The notes beneath the pieces are model-generated. The model did not search any database. It was given only the letters and a program-made list of their open reading frames with translations, and was not told where the DNA came from. 54,823 bases of DNA. Source: an uncultured Spirochaetia bacterium. Its GTDB lineage: Bacteria; Spirochaetota; Spirochaetia; JABEVK01. A program made the position numbers and the translations under genes. Each line of letters starts with the position of its first letter. Positions within the stretch are counted from its first letter, which is position 1. The stretch covers positions 1 through 54,823 of the forward strand of contig CALGPJ010000058.1 of NCBI GenBank assembly GCA_937960645.1. The letters run 5' to 3'. Positions 52,973-54,823 of this stretch are shown piece by piece.

Positions 52973-54645
52973 TAACATTAGGAATCGATCTTGGAACGAC
53001 GAACTCTCTGGTAGGGTTTCACGACAAGGACAGAATCACCCTCATTCCGAACGATCGAGGAAAAATCGTCACTCCCAGTGTTGTCGCTTTCCGAGGCAAA
53101 CAAGTACTGGTCGGAGAAAGTGCCAAGAACCAGGCCGTCATCAACCCCCTGGGTACCATTTCGCAGGTCAAGCGTTGGATGGGCAGTGTCCATCGCTGGG
53201 AAATCGAAGGAAACTATCACGACCCAGTCGAGGTAAGTTCTCTCATCCTGTCCTATTTGAAAAAAACTGCGGAGGGGTACCTCGGTACCCAGACGGATTC
53301 TGCGGTGATCACCGTTCCCGCCTATTTCAGTGAACCGCAGCGGAAGAGTACCCTGGACGCGGCCAATTTGGCTGGCTGGAAACAGGTGAAGCTCATCAAC
53401 GAGCCCACGGCTGCCGCCCTGGCCTGGGTCATGGAAAAGGGTGTGGAGAATGGGTTAGTGATGGTTTATGACTGGGGCGGGGGAACCTTCGATGTTAGCC
53501 TCGTGAGGGTGAAGGACAGGGATTTTTACGTCCTGGGCACCACCGGTGACTCTCATTTGGGAGGAATGGACTTCGACGAAATGATTTTCTCTCGGGCCCT
53601 GGAAAAGTTTGAAAGAAGCATTGGCAAGATCGACGACCCGGGGATTCTCCAGCAACTGCGTCAGCTCTCCGAATCCGCCAAGATCGAACTCTCCAGCGAA
53701 AAAGAAACCCAAATTGCCCTTCCTTTTGTGGGCAACGGAAAAGTCACGCACCTGGCGATGAACCTGACCCGACAGGAATTCGACCAGATGATTCGCCCCA
53801 GTGTCGATAAGACGCTGGAGCTCTGTGCCCAGGTGTTCGAAGAGGCGAGCATTTCCCTGTCGAGTCTCAGCGCCCTCATCCTTTCCGGGGGAACGACTCG
53901 GATTCCCCAAGTCAAAAAGAGGCTGGAGGATTGGACAGGGCTGAGATTGGCCCAGGGGTTCAATCCAGAAGAGGCGGTCTGTCGGGGAGCAAGTTTGTTT
54001 GCCGATATGTCGCACTCGGCTTCTGGCCGGAAAATCTACGATGTGACCGCCTTCGACCTGGGTCTCGAGATCGAGGGCGGGGACTTCTTCCCCTTGATCC
54101 GTGCCAATACTCGCTTGCCGGCCCAGGCCTTGCGGCAATTCACCACCGTCGAGGATGGTCAGACCATCGTGGAGATTCACGTCCAACAACGCCATGGTCA
54201 GGACCTGTCCTCCCTCGGCAAGTTTCTTCTCGAGGGAATTGCCCCCCTCGATCGGGGGCTTCCTCGTATCGATGTGTCCTTCAAACTGGATATCGATGGC
54301 ATCCTCACCGTAGAGGCCAGGGACAGAAATTCGGGTATTTCGCAGGAACTCACCATCACCCAACTGCCAGCCCTCGGAATCGGAACACCCTGGGAAGTGG
54401 TGGAGGGCTTACTTCAAGAGGTCGAGGACCTGTCCTGGGATCGAATACCTCTCGATCTTCTTCATCGAAAAAAAGAATGGCTCGATCTGCTTTTGGAAGC
54501 GAGGGCGGTGGTGGCCCGGCGGGACGTCCAGCGGAAGGAGGACGTTTATTCGCGGTTGAGGGAAATGCAGCTCCAACTCAAGGTTTCAAAAGAAGCAAGA
54601 CGGAACCAGGAGACCTCGGTCAAATCAGTATTTAGCGGTGAATAA
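52969..54645 (+). CDS. Hsp70/DnaK-like chaperone with short lid
   Basis: The 558-aa product has a full Hsp70 ATPase domain: GIDLGTTNSLVGF, NEPTAAALAW, VYDWGGGTFDVSLV and ALILSGGTTRIPQVKK. The beta substrate-binding domain begins after a hydrophobic linker (around residues 360-470). The helical lid is only about 90 residues, and there is no Gly-rich, EEVD-like tail. This makes it a DnaK paralogue rather than the main DnaK. No grpE or dnaJ lies beside it. Borrelia has an Hsp70-family gene (BB0264) at the same place after the flagellar operon. Possible clients are neighbouring flagellar or FapA proteins; that is inference. Confidence 0.9.
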   Translation: MITLGIDLGTTNSLVGFHDKDRITLIPNDRGKIVTPSVVAFRGKQVLVGESAKNQAVINPLGTISQVKRWMGSVHRWEIEGNYHDPVEVSSLILSYLKKTAEGYLGTQTDSAVITVPAYFSEPQRKSTLDAANLAGWKQVKLINEPTAAALAWVMEKGVENGLVMVYDWGGGTFDVSLVRVKDRDFYVLGTTGDSHLGGMDFDEMIFSRALEKFERSIGKIDDPGILQQLRQLSESAKIELSSEKETQIALPFVGNGKVTHLAMNLTRQEFDQMIRPSVDKTLELCAQVFEEASISLSSLSALILSGGTTRIPQVKKRLEDWTGLRLAQGFNPEEAVCRGASLFADMSHSASGRKIYDVTAFDLGLEIEGGDFFPLIRANTRLPAQALRQFTTVEDGQTIVEIHVQQRHGQDLSSLGKFLLEGIAPLDRGLPRIDVSFKLDIDGILTVEARDRNSGISQELTITQLPALGIGTPWEVVEGLLQEVEDLSWDRIPLDLLHRKKEWLDLLLEARAVVARRDVQRKEDVYSRLREMQLQLKVSKEARRNQETSVKSVFSGE

Positions 54646-54667
54646 ACTGGCAAAAGCCCCGGTTCCT

Positions 54668-54694
54668 ACCGCGATCGCCTTACCGCGCGGTTTT
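54668..54694. terminator. Weak candidate bidirectional terminator
   Basis: ACCGCG (54668-54673) can pair with CGCGGT (54686-54691) around a 12-base loop, followed by TTTT on the plus strand. It lies between two convergent reading frames. The T tract is short and the stem only six pairs, so support is low. Confidence 0.25.
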
Positions 54695-54822
54695 CACGCC
54701 CTCAGACGCCCCAAGTTCTCATTCGTTGGCCACAGGTCCCGCCCCTCCTTATCCTTCAGCCGATCCTCCCGGTTCCACACCCTGCGGTGAAACTCCCGCA
54801 GCGGCTCCCGGGCCGGAAACAC
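54694..54822 (-). CDS. Unidentified gene, 3' end only
   Basis: A minus-strand frame of 42 codons enters from the right edge and stops at TGA (complement of 54694-54696). The third codon positions are strongly GC-rich, as in the true genes of this window, which supports coding. The C-terminal residues include REFHRRVWNREDRLKD and end in ENLGRLRA. I do not recognise a family. It is convergent with the Hsp70 gene, so it probably marks the end of the long co-directional run. Confidence 0.4.
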   Translation of the reverse strand: MFPAREPLREFHRRVWNREDRLKDKEGRDLWPTNENLGRLRA

Positions 54823-54823
54823 C

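Overview
The window is a gene-dense chromosomal segment of a spirochaete (Spirochaetota). The strongest sign is gene order. A division block (mraZ, rsmH, ftsL, murF, mraY, ftsW, ftsQ, ftsA, ftsZ) runs through a TPR lipoprotein gene, dprA, hslV and hslU into a flagellar operon in the spirochaete order flgB-flgC-fliE-fliF-fliG-fliH-fliI-fliJ-flbB-fliK-flgD-flgE-flbD-motA-motB-fliL-fliM-fliY-fliO-fliP-fliQ-fliR-flhB-flhA-flhF-flhG. After that come a FapA-type protein, two small proteins and an Hsp70. As I recall it, Borrelia (about BB0306 to BB0264) and the treponemes share this layout. Unlike Borrelia, this genome carries a flagellar sigma factor (FliA/WhiG type) in the operon. Base composition is moderately GC-rich by eye, with no sign of recent transfer, insertion sequences, prophage or CRISPR.

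Layout. Bases 1-1824 hold the 3' part of a hybrid sensor kinase. Bases 1841-2298 hold five tRNA genes (His, Arg, Lys, Leu, Gly), probably driven by a promoter in the kinase 3' end and closed by an intrinsic terminator. Bases 2360-8941 are a proteostasis operon (tig, clpP, clpX, lon) that runs into argF, followed by a small secreted protein and a DHH phosphoesterase. Bases 10406-12135 hold three minus-strand genes: an NlpC/P60-like protein that has lost its catalytic residues, a VTT-family membrane protein and an 80-residue unknown. A divergent region at 12136-12338 carries a sigma-70-type promoter and a three-box MraZ operator.

From mraZ (12339) to the Hsp70 gene (54645) every gene is on the plus strand, most with overlapping or nearly abutting ends. 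Division and cell-wall genes come first, then two Xer recombinases, DprA and the HslVU protease, then the periplasmic flagellum: rod, basal ring, switch, export ATPase complex, hook, stator, export gate, and the FlhF/FlhG placement system. Candidate promoters lie before flgB (sigma-28-like), fliM and fliP (both sigma-70-like), so the operon is probably segmented in transcription. At the right edge a convergent minus-strand frame enters the window.

Most of this is core biology rather than an accessory island. The best leads are: FlgE carries Ser at position 178, where spirochaete FlgE normally has the cysteine that forms the lysinoalanine cross-link with Lys165; the pseudo-NlpC/P60 protein; a FlhF with an altered GTPase site; a FliY without recognisable CheC-type phosphatase motifs; and a little-studied block after flhG (2-TM acidic protein, sigma factor, Jag-N/FapA fusion, acidic protein, coiled-coil/HTH protein, short-lid Hsp70).
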